A DNA stretch of 64,000 nucleotides from JBGSMF01 sp964651475 (lineage in GTDB: Bacteria > Chloroflexota > Anaerolineae > Fen-1058), in NCBI GenBank assembly GCA_964651475.1, contig CAZYXV010000001.1, positions 62,001 through 126,000 of the forward strand, given 5' to 3'. This document shows, piece by piece, positions 7,844 to 16,499 of this stretch. Below the pieces are notes generated by a model that worked only from the letters and a program-made list of their open reading frames with translations, did no database searches and was not told the origin of the DNA. The first letter of the stretch is position 1; the number at the start of each line of letters is the position of its first letter. The position numbers and the translations under genes are program-made.

Positions 7844-10003
7844 ATGGCTCTCCCTACGTTGAGCAGCGCTGGCGCGTGGCTGTGGGGCGCGTTTGGCAAA
7901 GAAATTGTCAATCAAACGCTCGGCAGGGCCCAAGAGCAGTGGAAGCGTTTTAACTGGAATGGGGCAGCGGAGAAATACCGCCAGCACATGGTCAAGTTAT
8001 ATGGCACTCTGCGCGTGCTGGGCAAACCTGAGCCAGTGCCGCTGGAAGGCGTCTTTACCGACGTGTTCATGCTCGACCAGCCGATGGCCGCGCGCCGCTT
8101 TGACATTTCCCAGCTCAGGCAAGACCCCTCCCCGCTCCACAGCGCCAGGCGCGCCAGCGGCTTGCGGCTGGTGGCGCAAGCCAAACACAAGCGGCTGTTT
8201 ATTTTGGGCAAGCCGGGCGCGGGCAAGACGACCTTTCTCAAACACATTACGCTGCAAGCCGCGCAAGACAAGCTGAGCAAAATCCCCATATTCGTCTCGC
8301 TCAAAGAATGGTCGGATTCCGGCCTGGGATTGATGCCCTTTATGGTCCGGCAGTTTGAGATTTGCGCGTTCCCCGACGCGCAGCACTTTATCATCCACAT
8401 CCTCAAAACCGGGCGCGCGATTGTCTTGTTCGACGCGTTGGACGAGGTGAACCAGGAAGGCGATCTGCGCAAGAAAATCATCGCCGTGCTCGAAAGCTTT
8501 GGCAAAGAGTACCCCCAAACGCAAATCCTCGTCACCTGCCGCATCGCCGCCAGCGATTACGCTTTTGAACAATTCACCTACGTCGAGCTGGCCGATTTCA
8601 ACGACGAACAGATGCGCTCTTACGCGGGCAAATGGTTCAAAGACAACCCCGTCAAGCGCGATAAATTCCTGCAAGAATTTGCCAGAGAAGAGCAGCGCAG
8701 CCTGCGCGAGTTGGGGCGCGTGCCGCTGCTGCTTTCGCTCTTGTGTTTGAACTTTGACGAGACGATGGCCTTTCCGCAGCGGCGCGTGGAAATTTACGAA
8801 GAGGCGTTGGACGCGTTGCTCAAAAAGTGGGACGTATCGCGCAACATTCAGCGCGACGAGATTTATCGCAAGCTTTCTTTGGGGCGCAAGCGCCAAATGT
8901 TTGCCCGCCTCGCCGCCGAAACGTTCGAGCGGGGCGAATACTTTATGGAGCAGGCCGACCTGGCCGGGCGCATCGTGGCGTATTTGCGCCAACTGCCGCC
9001 GGTTGACCAGGGTGAAGATATTGACGGCGACGCGGTGCTCAAAGCCATCGAGGCGCAACACAGCATTTTCGTCGAGCGGGCATATCACATCTACTCGTTC
9101 GCCCACCTCACCTTCCAGGAATACTATGCCGCCCGCTACATTGCGGATAATGCCTCGCCCCAGGTGTTGCAAGATGTGCTGGGCCGCCACCTGGGCGATA
9201 ACCGCTGGCGCGAAGTGTTCTTGCTCACCGCCAGCCTGCTGGACAACGCCGACGCATTTTTTGCCGCGTTCAGGCAGGTCATAGAAAACCGGATCCTTAA
9301 AGAGCAAACCGGCGCGGTTTCAAAAACTGGGCAAGCCTCCACTGCCCTGGTCACACTGCTGCAATGGGCCGCCCGCAAGGCGGCGCAAACCAACGCCCCC
9401 TACAAGCCGGCCGCCGTGCGCAGCGCGTACGTCTTTCTCGCCCTTGACTTCACCCTCGACCACGCCCGCGACCTCGCCCACACCCTCGACCGCGCCCTCG
9501 ACCTCAGCTACGTCCTCGATTACGCTCTCGACTACGCCCTCGAACGCGCCCGCGACCTCGTCCGCGTCCTCGCGGGGGAACTGTCCACCGATTTCAACCT
9601 GAGCTATGCGTTGCAGTTCGCGCATGTTTTTGGCGCGGTCCGCCCCGATAACTTTAGGAATGTCTATTCCCTGGCGCCCAAATTCGCTGCTTATTGGGAT
9701 GATGTAACGCGGTCAATTGGCCCCGACGAAATGCCCCAATTGCGCCAAGAGTTGGCGGCGCTATCTGTTCCCACCCAACAAGACGAGCAGGCAGCGTGGC
9801 GGGCGTTTGCGCGCAATTTGCAGCGGGTGTTAATCGAGCAGCGCGACGTCGGTCACGAGTGGGATTTGAGCAACGAGCAATACAAGCAGTTGGCGGGCTA
9901 CCTGGAGGCAAACCAATTATTGGTGGACTGTCTGCAGCTGGCAGTGGTGTCGAACCGGGCGGCTATAGAGAACAGCTTATTGCAGTTGCCGTGGGGAGGG
10001 TAG
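7844..10003 (+). CDS. NACHT-domain STAND ATPase inserted in the transporter operon
   Basis: 719 residues. An N-terminal helical region (~1-90) has no family I recognise. The NACHT NTPase follows: Walker A GKPGAGKTTFLK (~125-136), Walker B IVLFDALDEV, sensor-like QILVTCRIAAS, the downstream motif GRVPLLLSLLCLNFDE, and the typical end motif FAHLTFQEYYAARYI. Residues ~530-590 carry short degenerate LDxALDxA repeats (DNA repeat near 9450-9575). The preferred ATG at 7844 follows AAGGAG at 7827-7832; an upstream ATG at 7811 would overlap the ATPase gene. It lies two bases after the ATPase stop and four bases before the permease start, so it must be co-transcribed with the importer. NACHT proteins in bacteria are often immune sensors; a role here is inferred, not shown. 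Confidence 0.88.
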   Translation: MALPTLSSAGAWLWGAFGKEIVNQTLGRAQEQWKRFNWNGAAEKYRQHMVKLYGTLRVLGKPEPVPLEGVFTDVFMLDQPMAARRFDISQLRQDPSPLHSARRASGLRLVAQAKHKRLFILGKPGAGKTTFLKHITLQAAQDKLSKIPIFVSLKEWSDSGLGLMPFMVRQFEICAFPDAQHFIIHILKTGRAIVLFDALDEVNQEGDLRKKIIAVLESFGKEYPQTQILVTCRIAASDYAFEQFTYVELADFNDEQMRSYAGKWFKDNPVKRDKFLQEFAREEQRSLRELGRVPLLLSLLCLNFDETMAFPQRRVEIYEEALDALLKKWDVSRNIQRDEIYRKLSLGRKRQMFARLAAETFERGEYFMEQADLAGRIVAYLRQLPPVDQGEDIDGDAVLKAIEAQHSIFVERAYHIYSFAHLTFQEYYAARYIADNASPQVLQDVLGRHLGDNRWREVFLLTASLLDNADAFFAAFRQVIENRILKEQTGAVSKTGQASTALVTLLQWAARKAAQTNAPYKPAAVRSAYVFLALDFTLDHARDLAHTLDRALDLSYVLDYALDYALERARDLVRVLAGELSTDFNLSYALQFAHVFGAVRPDNFRNVYSLAPKFAAYWDDVTRSIGPDEMPQLRQELAALSVPTQQDEQAAWRAFARNLQRVLIEQRDVGHEWDLSNEQYKQLAGYLEANQLLVDCLQLAVVSNRAAIENSLLQLPWGG

Positions 10004-10007
10004 GATA

Positions 10008-11129
10008 ATGACACAATCACACCTTGAACACGCCAAAACTACACGCCTGCCCTTTCGCGTCGTCGTCGAGCCGCGCCTGGGCGTGCCGCGCTGGTTATCG
10101 CCCGTCGTCTCGGTCGGCGCCGTCGTCGTCGCGCTGATCATCGGCGGCGTTGTCATCCAGGCCAGCGGTGGGCATCCGCTCGAGTCCTACCAGCATATCT
10201 TCAAGGCCGCGTTTGGCAGCGTGGGCGTATTTTCAGACACGCTGGTCAAGGCCACTCCACTGATTCTGACGGGCCTGGCGTGCGCGCTGGCCTTTCGCAT
10301 GAAGCTGTGGAACATTGGCGCGGAGGGCCAGTTTTTTGTGGGCGCGTGGGGCGCCAGCGCCGTGGTGCTGGCGCCGCTGCTGCCAGCGGATACACCGCGA
10401 TTCATGATGCTGTCGGCCATGGCAGTGGCGGGCTTTTTGTGCGGCGCGCTATGGGGTTTTGTCCCGGGTTATCTCAAAGCCAAGCTCAATGTCAACGAAA
10501 TCATCACCACCCTGATGATGAACTATATCGCCACATCGTGGGTTTTGTTTTGGGTCTTTGGCGCGTGGAGCGAGGCTGGCTTTCAAATGTCGCCCATGTT
10601 TCCCAAAACGGCCTGGCTGCCGCGCCTGACCGATTACGCTCAATCCATCAAAGCATTTTCTGGGCTGACGGTGCACCTGGGGCTAGTCTTTGGGTTGGTG
10701 ATGGCCATTGTGGTATGGTTCGTCATCAACCGCAGCCGTTGGGGGTACGAGATTCGGCTAATTGGAGACAATCCCAAAGCAGCACGCTATGCCGGCATTG
10801 ACATTGTACGCAATACCACCCTAGTTTTGATGCTCTCCGGCGGGCTGGCCGGGCTGGGGGGAATGTCGGAAATTGCCGGCGTGGTTCACCGGCTGCAAGG
10901 GGCCATCTCGCCCGGCTATGGTTTCACCGGCATCATCATTGCCTGGCTGGCCAAGCTCAACGCCTTTGCCGTCATCCTCGTTTCAATCTTGTTTGGCGGC
11001 TTGTTGCTGGCCGGCCGCGAAATTCAGCCATCGGGCGTGCCGCGCATGTTGCAAGGCATCATCTTGTTCGTCGTCATCGCCAGCGACGTGCTGCTGCGCT
11101 ATCGAATTCGGGTCGTGATCCGCGAATAA
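10008..11129 (+). CDS. ABC transporter permease, BMP/nucleoside type (first permease)
   Basis: 373-residue inner-membrane permease of the YufP/BPD_transp_2 family. Multiple hydrophobic helices begin near residue 35 (VVSVGAVVVALIIGGVVIQA), with the family blocks AFRMKLWNIGAEGQFFVGAW and GYLKAKLNVNEIITTLMMNY. The latter is the usual EAA-like cytoplasmic signature region of nucleoside permeases. It begins four bases after the NACHT stop and is followed 33 bases later by the second permease. It would form the channel with the second permease, energised by the double ATPase. Confidence 0.92.
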   Translation: MTQSHLEHAKTTRLPFRVVVEPRLGVPRWLSPVVSVGAVVVALIIGGVVIQASGGHPLESYQHIFKAAFGSVGVFSDTLVKATPLILTGLACALAFRMKLWNIGAEGQFFVGAWGASAVVLAPLLPADTPRFMMLSAMAVAGFLCGALWGFVPGYLKAKLNVNEIITTLMMNYIATSWVLFWVFGAWSEAGFQMSPMFPKTAWLPRLTDYAQSIKAFSGLTVHLGLVFGLVMAIVVWFVINRSRWGYEIRLIGDNPKAARYAGIDIVRNTTLVLMLSGGLAGLGGMSEIAGVVHRLQGAISPGYGFTGIIIAWLAKLNAFAVILVSILFGGLLLAGREIQPSGVPRMLQGIILFVVIASDVLLRYRIRVVIRE

Positions 11130-11162
11130 CGCGAATGTTCGCCAAAACAGTGGAAAAGCCAG

Positions 11163-12134
11163 ATGATTGATTGGATTATTATTTTACAAGCGGGTGTGGC
11201 AAGCGGAACGGTATTATTGTTTGCCGCCATCGGCGAGTTGCTGACGGAACGTTCGGGCGTGCTCAACCTGGGCGTGGAAGGCATGATGCTCATCGGCGCG
11301 ATGACGGCCTTCAAGACCGCCGTGGCGACCGGCAATCCGTGGCTGGGCGTAGTCTATGCCATGTTGGCGGCGGGCACGCTCAGCCTGTTGCACGCTCTGG
11401 TCACCGTCAACTTTCAGGCCGACCAGGTAGTGAGCGGCCTGGCAATCAATTTCGTCGGCGTCGGGTTGAGCACGGTGCTAGGCGAGGGGTTGAGCAAAGC
11501 CGGCACCATATCGCTGCTGCCGTCGTACACCATACCGCTGCTCTCGCAAATCCCGCTGCTGGGGCCAGTCATGTTCACCCGGCAGCACGTGCTGGTGTAC
11601 GTGGGCTACCTGCTCACGCCGGCGGCGTGGTTCTACATCAACCACACCCGCCCTGGCCTGCACCTGCGCGCCATAGGCGAGTATCCCGCTGCCGCCGACG
11701 CCCTGGGCATCAACGTGTACCGCCTGCGCTACCTGTACGTGCTGGTGGGCGGTATGCTGGTGGGGCTGGCCGGCGCAACGATTAGCCTGGCCGTTTCGCC
11801 AGGCTGGTTCAGCGAGTTGACCACCTCGGGCCAGGGCTGGATTGCCGTTGGGCTGGTCATCTTTGCGCAGTGGGATCCGTGGCGGGCGGCTGGCGGCGGC
11901 TACATGTTCGGCGCGATCCGCCGCCTCATCCTCGACCTGCAAGGGCCACAGACATTATTTGGCTTTCGCAATCCGTTCTTTTACACACCCAAGCTGGGCT
12001 TTTTCTTGCAAATGCTCCCCTACGCCTTGACCATCTTTGTGCTTGTGCTGGTGAGCCGAGAAGCCATCCGCAAGCGATTGGGCGCGCCGGCGGCGTTGGG
12101 CACGCCATACGTGCGCGGCGAGCGTGGCATCTAG
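11163..12134 (+). CDS. ABC transporter permease, BMP/nucleoside type (second permease)
   Basis: 323-residue membrane protein of the YufQ-like family. Hallmarks are LTERSGVLNLGVEGMMLIGA near residue 30, NFQADQVVSGLAINFVGVGL near 80, and GLHLRAIGEYPAAADALGIN near 170. At least eight hydrophobic segments are visible. It is the fourth component of the importer (lipoprotein, ATPase, two permeases). Its last 11 bases overlap the GTG start of the next gene, indicating translational coupling. No strong ribosome binding site precedes ATG 11163. Confidence 0.92.
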   Translation: MIDWIIILQAGVASGTVLLFAAIGELLTERSGVLNLGVEGMMLIGAMTAFKTAVATGNPWLGVVYAMLAAGTLSLLHALVTVNFQADQVVSGLAINFVGVGLSTVLGEGLSKAGTISLLPSYTIPLLSQIPLLGPVMFTRQHVLVYVGYLLTPAAWFYINHTRPGLHLRAIGEYPAAADALGINVYRLRYLYVLVGGMLVGLAGATISLAVSPGWFSELTTSGQGWIAVGLVIFAQWDPWRAAGGGYMFGAIRRLILDLQGPQTLFGFRNPFFYTPKLGFFLQMLPYALTIFVLVLVSREAIRKRLGAPAALGTPYVRGERGI

Positions 12135-13065
12135 GAACTCTACACGCGCCAGGGGCAAAGTGACGCCTCAACGCAGCCGCCGCCTCGAACTGTTCCCCAC
12201 GTTCATCTCTCGGCCCGTCGCACACGCGCTGCGCGCGGGCCGATTGACCGCCCGAGTGCTGGCCGCTTTCAAGAGCGCGTGCGACCTCGTCACGGACACA
12301 GGGGACGTGATCGCGCTGGTCACACCAGAGATTGGCAACGGGCCGTTGAACGTGGTGCTCGATGCGCCGCCCGGCGCGTGGGACGGCGTCACACCCCATC
12401 GGCCTGTCGAGATAGACAATGGCCTGATTCACGTTGGCTGCGTCACCGTTGACCTGCGCGGCGCGGCGGTGTGGGAACCTTGCCCCGAGTGGGCGCAGTT
12501 CACCACGCACCACGGCAAAATTCGCGCCAACGTCGCGTATCTGGCGCACTGGCTGGGGCAAAATCGCTCCCCCGGCGGGCTGATTACCTTGCTCTACCCG
12601 CAACCTCCAACATGTTCCACCGAGACCGTTTTGCTTGATACGGCGCGTCCGGCAGCAAACGCGCTCGCGGCGGCGATTGCCTCGGGCGACGGGGCGCGCG
12701 CTGGCAGAGCAGCGTCCAGGCTGGCCGGGTTGGGCAGCGGCCTGACGCCCTCCGGCGACGATTTTTTGATCGGCGTGATGGCGTGGCTGTGGCTGGATGC
12801 CCCCTCCCCCCCTGCCCAACCGGCTATGTGCGCCGTCATCACCCAGGCAGCCATAACCCGAACGACGGTTCTTTCATCGGCGCTATTGCGCGCAGCAGGC
12901 CGCGGCGAGTTTAGCGAGATCTGGCACAACCTGTTCAAAGCGCTGGCGAATGACCCGTGCCAGGTAGAACACGCCGCGCGGCAAATATTGGCCTATGGCC
13001 ACACCTCCGGCGCGGACGCGCTGACCGGCTTTACGATGGCTGCCAGCATCGAGGCGCGGGGTTGA
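12124..13065 (+). CDS. DUF2877 protein, AllH/YlbF-like
   Basis: 313 residues, GTG start overlapping the permease stop. The family hallmark GLGSGLTPSGDDFLIGVMAW is at about residues 200-219. DUF2877 includes Escherichia coli YlbF (AllH), a component reported with AllF (FdrA) and AllG for oxamate carbamoyltransferase activity in allantoin breakdown. No AllF or AllG homologue is in this window, so the partner genes are missing or elsewhere. Being coupled to a nucleobase importer and sharing a locus with a hydantoinase-type enzyme and adenine deaminase, it fits a ureide or purine breakdown role. Biochemical function here is inferred. Confidence 0.82.
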   Translation: MASRNSTRARGKVTPQRSRRLELFPTFISRPVAHALRAGRLTARVLAAFKSACDLVTDTGDVIALVTPEIGNGPLNVVLDAPPGAWDGVTPHRPVEIDNGLIHVGCVTVDLRGAAVWEPCPEWAQFTTHHGKIRANVAYLAHWLGQNRSPGGLITLLYPQPPTCSTETVLLDTARPAANALAAAIASGDGARAGRAASRLAGLGSGLTPSGDDFLIGVMAWLWLDAPSPPAQPAMCAVITQAAITRTTVLSSALLRAAGRGEFSEIWHNLFKALANDPCQVEHAARQILAYGHTSGADALTGFTMAASIEARG

Positions 13066-13090
13066 CAAGCCGCCCGCCGCAAGGTACAAT
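13062..13090 (+). promoter_or_regulatory. Sigma70 promoter for upp
   Basis: A perfect TTGACA at 13062-13067 and TACAAT at 13085-13090 with an optimal 17-base spacer. The -35 box overlaps the stop codon of the upstream gene. upp starts at 13159 after a GGGAGG site. Confidence 0.8.
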
Positions 13091-13158
13091 CCAGTCGCTC
13101 AGTTACTCAGCCAATTGACGATTACTGCTTAACCGATCACTAACTTGGGAGGTAAACA

Positions 13159-13785
13159 ATGCCCCTGATTTTTCCGTCTCAACACCCGCTGGTCAAACAC
13201 AAGCTCACCCTGCTGCGCAGCACAGTCACCGAGCCGAAAAAGTTCCGCGAGCTGATTCGCGAACTGACCATCTTGCTTGCCTACGAAGCGACGGCCGATC
13301 TCAGCCTCAGTCCTAAGGAAGTGACCACCCCGATGGGCGAAGCGCAGGGCTGGAAGCTGGAAGAAAAAATTGGCCTGGTGCCGGTTCTGCGCGCCGGCCT
13401 GGGGATGGTCGAAGGCATCTGGGAAATGATGCCGTCCGCCGAAGTGTGGCACATTGGCCTGTTTCGCGACGAGCGCACGCTCAAGCCCGTGCAGTACTAT
13501 AACAAGCTGCCCGTGTCTCCCACCGTTGACGTATGCCTGATCCTCGATCCGATGCTGGCTACCGGCGGGTCGGCGACGGCCACCGTAGATATTCTCAAAA
13601 GGTGGGGCGCCAAGCGCATCAAATACGTCGGGCTGATTGCTGCGCCGGAGGGAATCGAGCGGCTCTCGACCGCGCATCCGGACGTGCCGATTCACATCGC
13701 TTCCATTGACGAACGGCTCAACGACATTGGCTACATCGTGCCCGGCCTGGGCGACGCCGGCGACCGGCAATTTGGAACCGCGTAA
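13159..13785 (+). CDS. upp: Uracil phosphoribosyltransferase
   Basis: 208 residues, standard length. It converts uracil and PRPP to UMP. The PRPP-binding loop is LDPMLATGGSATATVDILK (~130-148), and the C-terminal uracil-binding signature is YIVPGLGDAGDRQFGT. The N-terminal region (VKHKLTLLRSTVTEPKKFRE) is also typical. It has its own strong promoter, so it can be expressed independently of the importer operon, but its location supports a nucleobase salvage locus. It is followed by a hairpin-forming repeat. Confidence 0.96.
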   Translation: MPLIFPSQHPLVKHKLTLLRSTVTEPKKFRELIRELTILLAYEATADLSLSPKEVTTPMGEAQGWKLEEKIGLVPVLRAGLGMVEGIWEMMPSAEVWHIGLFRDERTLKPVQYYNKLPVSPTVDVCLILDPMLATGGSATATVDILKRWGAKRIKYVGLIAAPEGIERLSTAHPDVPIHIASIDERLNDIGYIVPGLGDAGDRQFGTA

Positions 13786-13789
13786 TATA

Positions 13790-13843
13790 CAATACCTAAT
13801 ACCCAATCGCTATTGGGCATCAGGTAACTGGTATTAGGTATTG
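13790..13843. repeat. Nested perfect inverted repeat between upp and the glycosyltransferase gene
   Basis: Outer arms 13790-13803 (CAATACCTAATACC) and 13830-13843 are a perfect 14-bp inverted repeat. An inner hairpin CCCAAT/ATTGGG lies at 13802-13807 and 13812-13817. It fills the whole gap of 63 bases. No T-tract follows, so it is not a clear terminator. Confidence 0.8.
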
Positions 13844-13848
13844 CCACG

Positions 13849-14889
13849 ATGGTGTTCCTGATCGTGTTTGGCACGGCGTTCGCGCTGGCATTCGCGCTCA
13901 CCCCCCTAGCAGCCTGGATAGGGCGGCGATGGGGATTGGCCGACTCGCCGGGCGGGCGGCGGCATCACATCGGGAGCATTGCCCGGACGGGCGGCATAGC
14001 GCTCTACGCGGCTTTTACGCTCACCATCCTCCTCGCTCAATTGCTCCCCGTTCCCCACAGCGATCCCAAAGAAATCACGCGCCTGACGGGCCTGCTGCTG
14101 GGCGGGCTGCTCGTCTTTGTCTACGGGCTGGCCGATGACCGCTGGGACATCGATCCCAAAGTGCAATTTCTCATCCAGGCCATCGCGTGCGTCATCGCCA
14201 TGAGCTATTTGATTTTTGTCGAGTACATCTTTAGCCCGCTCGACAATCAGCGCCTGGACTTTGCGCCGTGGTTCACATGGATATTTTCCCTGTTCTGGTT
14301 GATGGGGATGACAAACACCGTCAACTGGCTGGACGGGCTGGACGGCCTGGCTGCCGGCGTGACGGCGATTTCATCCCTGGTGCTCTTTATCAATGCCGCT
14401 TTCCGGCTCGATCCTCCGCAAGTCAGCGTATCGCTGCTGCCGCTGGCGCTGGCGGGAGCGTGCCTGGGATTTTTACCGTGGAATTTTCATCCCGCGCGCG
14501 TGTTCATGGGCAGCGGCGCCTTGTTCCTGGGGTTCACGCTGGGCTGCCTTTCGATTATTGGCGGGGCCAAAGCCGCGGCGGTGCTGCTGGTGATGGCCGT
14601 GCCCATCATGGATGTGGCCTGGCTGATCGTCACCCGCCTCCGGCGCGGGCGCTCGCCGTTCGCAGGCGGGCGCGATCACCTGCACTTTCGGCTGGCCGAC
14701 GCGGGCTACTCGCAGCGCATCATTGTGCTGGGGTATTACGGCTTTTGCGCGGCCTTTGGCGGACTGACGCTATTGGTCTCGTCCAAGCTATTTAAATTAA
14801 TCACGCTCATCGTGCTGGGGATATTGGCCACCGGCGTGCTGTGGCTGACAGAACGGCAAGGAGACAAGGAAGCAAGTAGACACGAATAA
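13849..14889 (+). CDS. Polyprenyl-phosphate sugar-1-phosphate transferase (MraY/WecA family)
   Basis: 346-residue multi-spanning membrane enzyme that would transfer an N-acetylhexosamine-1-phosphate from UDP-sugar to undecaprenyl phosphate. Family motifs are clear: GLADDRWDIDPKVQF with the Mg-binding Asp pair, NTVNWLDGLDGLAAG, and the cytoplasmic loop GRDHLHFRLADAGYSQR. The HLHFRL form resembles WecA/TagO rather than MraY. The C-terminus (ERQGDKEASRHE) is written by the same AAGGAGACAAGG-type repeat that ends the ABC ATPase gene, so it may be a recent extension. It likely starts wall-polymer or exopolysaccharide synthesis. Confidence 0.9.
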   Translation: MVFLIVFGTAFALAFALTPLAAWIGRRWGLADSPGGRRHHIGSIARTGGIALYAAFTLTILLAQLLPVPHSDPKEITRLTGLLLGGLLVFVYGLADDRWDIDPKVQFLIQAIACVIAMSYLIFVEYIFSPLDNQRLDFAPWFTWIFSLFWLMGMTNTVNWLDGLDGLAAGVTAISSLVLFINAAFRLDPPQVSVSLLPLALAGACLGFLPWNFHPARVFMGSGALFLGFTLGCLSIIGGAKAAAVLLVMAVPIMDVAWLIVTRLRRGRSPFAGGRDHLHFRLADAGYSQRIIVLGYYGFCAAFGGLTLLVSSKLFKLITLIVLGILATGVLWLTERQGDKEASRHE

Positions 14890-14913
14890 CAACCAATCTA
14901 CTTTCCCCTTGTC
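14863..14913. repeat. Inverted repeat in the convergent gap after the transferase
   Basis: Left arm 14863-14880 (GACAAGGAAGCAAGTAGA) pairs imperfectly with right arm 14897-14913. It lies across the 3' end of the plus-strand gene and the 30-base gap to the convergent M50 gene. It could act as a bidirectional terminator, though no clean T-run is seen. Confidence 0.55.
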
Positions 14914-14919
14914 TACTTT

Positions 14920-15687
14920 CTACTTTCCACCTTTGTAATAAATCCTCTGCCCGCGCAGGCTGCCCACTCCCCACTCGGTTAACGCAATCAGCAGCACGAA
15001 CGGCACGTCGGCCGCCAGCGTAACCGCAAAAGCCGTAGTGAGCCAGCGCAGGCCAGTGGTCAAGATGGGCGCCAGGTTAGTCATCAGGACGCGCCCGCCG
15101 GCTAGGCCGGCCACAATCGCCACTCCCGCCAAAAACAAGATCACCGGCGGCCACATCTGCCGGTCGGCGGAACTGGGCAACATGGCATTGGCGACGGCGA
15201 ACAACAAATACAGCCAAACCCACATATCGGGCGTTTGCAGCGCGGAAGACAGCGCGCCGCTCATCACAACCGGGCTGCCCGAAAGCAGCGCCTGGCCGGT
15301 CTGATTCACGTCAAAGACCCAATACCCAATACCCGCCACGACCAGGCTGCCGGTCACCAACGGCGCCGCGCCGATGAGACTGGCGCGCACCACGTCCACC
15401 TGCCCGATCTGCACCGATCCCAGGCGCACGCGCCCATCGCGCCCGCGCTCGGGCAGCAGTTTGATTTGGCCCGTCCTGACGCCCAGCAACTTGGCCGCCA
15501 GCCAGTGCGCCAGCTCGTGCAGCACTACGCCGGGAAAAAGCAGCACGGCGTACACGTAAAGCGCCACCTGGTTGTGCCCCGACACTAACAACGCCACACC
15601 GTGCAAGTGTTGGTGAATCCATTTCTCCAACAACACCAGCAGCACGAACGTGGCGACGAAAAAAGACAGCGCCGTGATCAAATCCAT
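14920..15687 (-). CDS. M50-family membrane metallopeptidase
   Basis: 255-residue integral membrane protein. The zinc motif HELAH is at residues 57-61 in a hydrophobic context (FPGVVLHELAHWLAAKLLGV), as in site-2 protease-like M50 peptidases. Several hydrophobic helices follow. The usual second ligand motif (NxxPxxxLDG) is not obvious; the later helix region VANAMLPSSADRQMW may hold the third ligand in the variant form seen in M50B-like proteins. The ATG follows the tpiA stop without a gap, so it is translated from the tpiA message. Substrate is unknown. Confidence 0.75.
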   Translation of the reverse strand: MDLITALSFFVATFVLLVLLEKWIHQHLHGVALLVSGHNQVALYVYAVLLFPGVVLHELAHWLAAKLLGVRTGQIKLLPERGRDGRVRLGSVQIGQVDVVRASLIGAAPLVTGSLVVAGIGYWVFDVNQTGQALLSGSPVVMSGALSSALQTPDMWVWLYLLFAVANAMLPSSADRQMWPPVILFLAGVAIVAGLAGGRVLMTNLAPILTTGLRWLTTAFAVTLAADVPFVLLIALTEWGVGSLRGQRIYYKGGK

Positions 15688-16467
15688 CTAGTGGACCGCG
15701 CCGCCCCTGGCTTTGGCCGTGAGCTTGACGATTTCGGCAAAATCGCCCGCCTTCAAGCTCGCCCCGCCCACCAGCGCGCCATCCAGGTCGGGCTGGCTCA
15801 TAAACTCGGTGATATTGGCCGGCGTCACACTGCCGCCGTACTGCACGCGCGTGGCCTGCGCCACCGCGTCGCCAAACATCGCAGCCAGCGGGCCGCGCAC
15901 CGAGCGCGATACCACGTTGTTGGCGCCAGCGCCTGTGGCGGCTTTGCCGGTGCCAATCGCCCACACCGGCTCATAGGCAATGACGACGTTCGCCATCTGC
16001 TCGACGGTCAAGCCTGATAATCCATTGCGCACCTGGCCGCTCACCACGCGGTCGGTCTCGCCGGCCTCGTACTGCGCCAGGCTTTCGCCCACACACACGA
16101 TGGATTTGAGGCCATGCGCCAGCGCGGCCTTGACCTTGCGATTGACAGTTTCGTCTGTCTCTCCAAAGTATTGCCGCCGCTCGCTGTGGCCAATGATGAC
16201 GTAATGGCAAATCTCTTGCAGCATCACCGGGCTGATTTCGCCCGTGAAGGCGCCCTTGTCTTCCCAATGCATGTTCTGCGCGCCCAGACCGAACCCGCTC
16301 TGCCCTAATGCATTCTTGGCCACCCACAACGAAACGAACGGGGGGCACAACACGACCTCTACTTCTTGCACGTCTTTTAAAGCCACGCGCAATTCGCGCA
16401 CCAGCGCAATGGTTTCCGATACGGTCTTGTTCATCTTCCAGTTTCCGGCAAGGATGGGTATACGCAT
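15688..16467 (-). CDS. tpiA: Triosephosphate isomerase
   Basis: 259 residues; interconverts dihydroxyacetone phosphate and glyceraldehyde 3-phosphate. Catalytic residues are Lys11 (GNWKMNK), His94 (IIGHSERR) and Glu166 (AYEPVWAIGTG); the phosphate-binding GGSVTP block is also present. The frame extends upstream to 16563, but ATG 16467 is right: a perfect AAGGAGG (plus-strand 16474-16480) precedes it by six bases and the protein then begins MRIPILAGNWKMN. It sits just downstream of a kinase gene and upstream of the M50 gene, on the same strand as pgk and gap 6-8 kb away. Confidence 0.97.
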   Translation of the reverse strand: MRIPILAGNWKMNKTVSETIALVRELRVALKDVQEVEVVLCPPFVSLWVAKNALGQSGFGLGAQNMHWEDKGAFTGEISPVMLQEICHYVIIGHSERRQYFGETDETVNRKVKAALAHGLKSIVCVGESLAQYEAGETDRVVSGQVRNGLSGLTVEQMANVVIAYEPVWAIGTGKAATGAGANNVVSRSVRGPLAAMFGDAVAQATRVQYGGSVTPANITEFMSQPDLDGALVGGASLKAGDFAEIVKLTAKARGGAVH

Positions 16468-16499
16468 GACAATCCTCCTTAAGGAATTCCCATAATTTT

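Noticed and set aside
7997..9307. Minus-strand frame of 436 codons across the NACHT gene
   Set aside because: Antisense to a gene with P-loop and NACHT motifs; no motifs of its own.
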